A DNA stretch of 64,000 nt from Theropithecus gelada. Taxonomy: Eukaryota; Chordata; Mammalia; Primates; Cercopithecidae. This document shows, piece after piece, positions 60,011 through 64,000 of this stretch. The DNA is taken from positions 77,543,364 to 77,607,363 of the forward strand of contig NC_037681.1 of assembly GCF_003255815.1 (NCBI RefSeq), read 5' to 3'. The notes beneath the pieces were generated by a model, which did not search any database, was not told the DNA's origin, and saw nothing but the letters and a program-made list of their open reading frames with translations. Position numbers and translations under genes: made by a program. The number at the start of each line of letters is the position of its first letter. Within the stretch, counting starts at the first letter, position 1.

Positions 60011-61895
60011 CAACAAAAAAACTACATGTTATTAAGTAAAACTCCACAGTAACTGTATATTGGTGAAGACTTCGGAACCCAGCCATAAAGGGTTAGAAAG
60101 AGGGCAAAAATAGTTTGTTTTTCCATATCATGAAATAAGAGAAAATTTAATAATTCATGGACTGTTGAAGAGAAATAAGACAGTACCAGTATAGAGAGAA
60201 GTGGCTGAGCAAACATATAGAAAGTTGAGAGAGGGAAATCGGGAAGCAGCAACATTTTTGGACTAGAAAATGAGGCAAGAGGTAGAGTAAGAATTTTCTC
60301 ATAATGGATATATGAATATACTCTTTTGCATCTACAGATTTTAAAGAATTTCACATTGTTTCCTGGCTATCCTTCTACCCATTCTCCCTTTCCCTCAGTC
60401 CCCATTGCCTTTACTGTGCACCGAATGTCTCCAAAAGCTTGCTTTTTTTTTCCTCTCAATACTACTTTAAGACAATAGTTTGAAAACATTTCTTTGGAGA
60501 GCTCTAGGAATTCTGTTCAGGGCTGTAAATGGTGAGTATATGTGGTAAAAGAGATAGATGGTGAGCACCACACCATTCTGCCAGAGCAAGTCTGCTTCTA
60601 TCATTCTACTTGTTTATGCTTCTGGGCATAATTTTTTTTTTTTTTTAGTAAAAAAATAAAGTTCGTGAACAGTGTGTTGCCAATCCTTAGATTCTTGGTT
60701 GCAATATTAGAAAAATGGTATCAACATGCTTTGCTATAAAAGAAATCTTCCTATCTTATGTCTTGCTGGAACCCATACAGAAAAAATGAAAACCCACATT
60801 TTAAAATGTGAGTAGAAAGGTTTTAAGTTGCTAAAAGCAAGTATTAGGCCTGAAGGTTTATATAGAATTTCTATTTCTTGCTAGCTTCTCAGTTTTGATT
60901 CAACTAATAGAAGACTAAATAAATAACACATTAAGTCCTATGTAACTTAATAAACCCTCATTCCACCTAAGACCCATACTGAAATTATATTTGTTTTTTG
61001 GTACCAATATAATGGTGATAATATTGTTTTAAACACATTCAAAATGATGTAATCCTTTTAATTTTATTCTTGTATATGAATGTGAAAATTCCATCAGGGC
61101 AAACTATCTGTTTCAGGGATGTTCTCCATGATTATAGCTTTGCATTTGGTAAAAGGAGCTTGAAATCTTGGATACATCATGAGAGAGTGGTATATTCTAT
61201 TGACTTTTCAAGTGATATATTCAAGACGCCAAAAGAGAAGGACTGTTTTTAGATTAAAAGGATTTAGTCTCATTGTGTTCTAGGCTAGTCAAACACTACT
61301 GAAATATTTTTATTTTGATGACATAATTTAAAAATATTGCCAAAGTGTTGCAGGATCAGAGATTTCCAAGTTTATAAAGGAACTGAGTTTGACAAAATTT
61401 GATGTCATCTGATAGGCAGTTAATAGGTTTCTGTGGAGAGTTTAGCGAAGAGAAGCCTTGAAATTTGGTGGTAGAAATTTTAGTTTTCTTCAGTCAAAAT
61501 AGAAGATTAGAAGATAACTGTACCTTATTAGCCAGAAAGCAAAAGTAAGACTTAAAAGTTATAATGAAGGAAATTATACAAACGGAAACCAAAATTATGA
61601 ATATATACATGCTAAAAAATAGAATGTGGTCCCTTCTGAAGTCCTATATTTTTTAGCACCTCCCACCCCCACAGTACAAGATTTTGGATTGCGTTTGTCC
61701 AAATGTTAAAGAGATATCCTTTGGATTATTTTTAGATAAATTCAAGGTTTTTTCTAACTCTCAGTTTATTAAAAAAACCACTATCATGCTTTGAGAGATG
61801 CTCTTTGAATATTGTAGGTCTTTTTACATCTCAAGTATTTAAAGAGTCTCTGCTTTGTTTCAAGAATTAAGTAAACAATTTATGTACATTATCTC
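60011..61895. other. Unassigned AT-rich DNA
   Basis: No gene was recognised. A T run is at 60630-60646. The open frame 61070-61252 has no motif. Confidence 0.5.
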
Positions 61896-61899
61896 ATGT

Positions 61900-61985
61900 C
61901 ATGTCATTCGTTAATTCATTGAACAAGTATTTCTTGAGCATTATTTGTCTGATAACTATGCTAGGCACTAAGCTGAGAGTTTGTG
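61900..61985 (-). mobile_element. L2 end, antisense
   Basis: ttaattcattgaacaagtatttcttgagcattattt...atgctaggcacta is the reverse complement of the L2 3' terminus. Confidence 0.6.
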
Positions 61986-62488
61986 TCACGTATCTGAAAA
62001 AGATTACCAGGGGAAAGGAATGTAGGACTAAGGAAGAGTAAAATAGATGAAGGTTAAGTCTACGTAGCACACACCGAAGTTTTTTCTCCAGGTAGTTTTT
62101 TCTTTTGGCAGCTGGAACTTGATCTCACTGGATCCTTTTGAAAATACACTTCAGAGTAAGAGACAGAAGAGGGAAAACTTAATCTGCTTCCATATGGCCC
62201 TATGTTCCACTGTGCAAGATGTCCTCCATGGCGCATTTACCATCATGCATATCCTGTTTTCATAAGGACATGGGAAGTTTTCATAAGCGTTTTAGCCATA
62301 GAGCAGAGAAGCATTAGGCAGAAAGCAAGAGCTTTTACGGTACAGCTGATAGGAGGTGCTGTCAGGTACAACTTCCATGAAGCTGGCTGCTATGGCCAGG
62401 GCTGGATAAAATGCTGCTCAAGTAATCTTTTGGCTGTTTTCAACTTTTGTTCAGACAACTTAGACATTCTCCAATCATCAGTAAGACT

Positions 62489-62846
62489 TGATATGGTCTG
62501 ACTCTGTCCCCACCCAAATCTCATGTTGAATTGTAATTCTGAGTGTTGGAGGAGAGGCCTGGTGGGAGTGGACTTCCCCCTTGCTGTTCTCATGATAGAG
62601 TTTCCATAAGATCTTGTTGTTTGAAAATGCATAGCACCTCCCCACCAGCTCTCTCTCTCCTGCTGGACATATGAATACATGCCTGCCTCCCCTTTGCCTT
62701 CCACCACGATTGTAATTTTCCTGAGGCCTCCCCGGAGAAAGAAGCCTGCATAGCCCACAGAACCATGAGCTGATTAAGCCTCTTTTCTTTATATATTACC
62801 CAGTTTCAGGTATGTCTTTACAGCAGTATGAGAACAGATTAATACA
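62489..62846 (+). mobile_element. MaLR LTR (MST/THE1-type)
   Basis: Begins tgatatggtctgactctgtccccacc and ends cagcagtatgagaacagattaataca, with gttggaggagaggcctggtggg and ctgttctcatgatagag between. Inserted in Tigger1. The five-base flanks (agact and aagct) no longer match exactly. No internal MaLR sequence, so it is a solitary LTR. Confidence 0.88.
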
Positions 62847-63013
62847 AAGCTGTTCTGCTTTCTTATCACATATATACTCACCAGGGTAGCACTTTTATTT
62901 TCATTCAAAAACTTTTCTATTGTATTCGCAGCTTGGTCAACTGTTTGGTGCAAGAGGATCACAGTTTGGCCGATCTCAGCTTTTAACATGTCTTTTTCAT
63001 TAAGCTTAATCAT
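62847..63013 (-). pseudogene. Tigger1 transposase N-terminal remnant
   Basis: An open stretch on the minus strand encodes the CENP-B-like N-terminal DNA-binding region of a pogo-type transposase (KLNEKDMLKAEIGQT...QTVDQAANTIEKFL). The frame is interrupted where the LTR inserted. It lacks the DDE catalytic domain. Confidence 0.8.
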
Positions 63014-63395
63014 TTTTAGCTTTTACAGTGAGAGATGTAGGATTCTACCTTTCATTTGAAAATTTAGAGGTTATTGTAAGATTATTAATTGGCCTACTTT
63101 TGGTATTGTTGTGTCTCAGGTAACAGAGAGGCCTGCAGGGAGGGAGAGAAATGGAGCAATGGGTGGTGAGTGAGGCAGTCAAAACAGGCACAACATTTAT
63201 TGACTAAGTTCTCTGTCTTATATAAATGAGGTTTGTGGCATCAAAAAACAATTAAAATAACAACATCAAAATCACTTATCATGGATCACTATAACAGATA
63301 TAATAATGGTAAAGTTTGAAATATTGGTAGATTAGCAAAATGTGACATAGAGAGAAGGAGTGAGAACATCCTGTTGGAAAAATGGCACTAATTAA

Positions 63396-63693
63396 GGCCA
63401 GGCATGGTGGTTCTTGCCTGTAATCCTAGCACATTGGGAGGCCGAGGCAGGTGGATTTTTGAGGCCAGGAGTTTGAGACCGGCCTGGGCTACATGATGAA
63501 ATACTTTCTCTGCTAAAAATACAAAAATATTAATAGCCAGGTGTTGTGGCACACGCCTGTAGTCCAAGCTACTCAGGAGGCTGAGGCACAAGAATTGTTT
63601 GAGCCTGGGAGACAGAGGTTACAGTGAGTTGAGATGGCTCCACTGCGCTCCAGCCTAGGTGACAGATTGAGACCTTGTCTCAAAAAAAAAAAA
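63396..63693 (+). mobile_element. AluJ
   Basis: Starts ggccaggcatggtgg. Has the older pattern ggaggccgaggcaggtggattttt...gagaccggcctgggctacatgatgaaa and an A tail at 63682-63693. Inserted within Tigger1, whose sequence resumes at tgatagacttgcttggtt. Confidence 0.88.
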
Positions 63694-63826
63694 GTAGTAC
63701 TGATAGACTTGCTTGGTTCACGGTTGCCACAATCCTATAGTTTGTTAAAAAAACAAAAACAAAAACAAAACAAACTATCTGAAAAGCAATGTAAAGTGAA
63801 GCACAGTAAAATGAGATATGCCTGTA

Positions 63827-64000
63827 CTATAAATTGCTAGAAAGAAAAAAAAGATGATTTGACATTATAGATTTAATATGGATCAGCTTTTTAGCTATCT
63901 TGACAGAAAATAGATATTTTTAAAGACATAAGCACAACCAGAAATTTCCACTCCTCCTTCTGCACCATTGGAATGTTATGTTTTCCAATGTGACACTTAA
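63827..64000. other. Unassigned DNA to the window end
   Basis: No gene or repeat recognised after the Tigger1 end. Confidence 0.5.

Larger units (their letters stand above)
62395..63824 (-). mobile_element. Tigger1 DNA transposon, split by an LTR and an Alu
   Basis: The terminal repeat ends at 63824 (atgagatatgcctg followed by TA). The transposase N-terminus lies on the minus strand at 62847-63013, with a helix-turn-helix-like MIKLNEKDMLKAEIGQTV run. On the left, 62395-62488 continues the same element (ctggataaaatgctgctc, ttctccaatcatcagtaag). A MaLR LTR (62489-62846) and an AluJ (63396-63693) are inserted in it. Most of the transposase is missing to the left. Confidence 0.85.

Noticed and set aside
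62202..62501. 99-codon plus-strand frame
   Set aside because: It runs from unassigned DNA into Tigger1 and the start of a MaLR LTR; no coherent protein.
1..64000. tRNA, rRNA or snRNA genes
   Set aside because: No cloverleaf with A/B boxes outside Alu and MIR elements and no recognisable rRNA or snRNA sequence was found.

Overview
This window is AT-rich primate nuclear DNA with no recognisable protein-coding exon. Every long open frame I could identify is part of a retrotransposon or DNA transposon. The best clue to the host is the youngest Alu (about 28455-28753, minus strand). It carries the AluY variants I associate with Old World monkey (AluYR-type) repeats, has 15-base flanking repeats, and is near consensus. 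I therefore read the host as a cercopithecid such as a macaque, baboon or relative. That rests on remembered consensus sequences, not on a database search.

Layout. 1-2346: 3' half of an L1PA-type LINE-1, split by an Alu, inserted into a minus-strand MaLR LTR (2347-2697). 2700-7517: mostly unassigned AT-rich DNA with weak old repeats. 7518-13472: one long fossil L1 (5' UTR, ORF1, ORF2, 3' UTR) rebuilt by several rearrangements. 13475-18450: MIRs, an old L1 piece, and a local 0.45-kb tandem duplication (16697-17565). 18450-20198: LTR-like DNA, then MaLR internal sequence and its 3' LTR. 22296-24915 and 25062-27140: two L1s with 5' inversions (twin priming), the second with clean target-site duplications. 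28440-36621: unassigned DNA with three Alus and a MER20. 37200-40690: old antisense L1 pieces with a MER2-like transposon. 41639-41839: a 201-bp palindromic AT-rich repeat. 42310-46861: an old L1, an Alu, a hAT MITE and a Tigger-type transposon. 47316-51545: a third 5'-inverted L1. 53620-54590: an ERV-type LTR. 54940-55490: L2-like DNA. 59330-60010: an L1M ORF1 fossil. 62395-63824: a Tigger1 transposon split by a MaLR LTR and an AluJ.

No gene network is present. The interest lies in DNA rearrangement. I see an inverted 103-bp segment inside an L1 that matches flanking DNA 3.6 kb away, a 159-bp copy of an L1 inversion junction placed about 1 kb from its source, three foldback (snapback) events inside L1 ORF2, an Alu that replaces about 0.3 kb of L1, and a large near-perfect palindrome. 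I did not find a new protein or RNA system.
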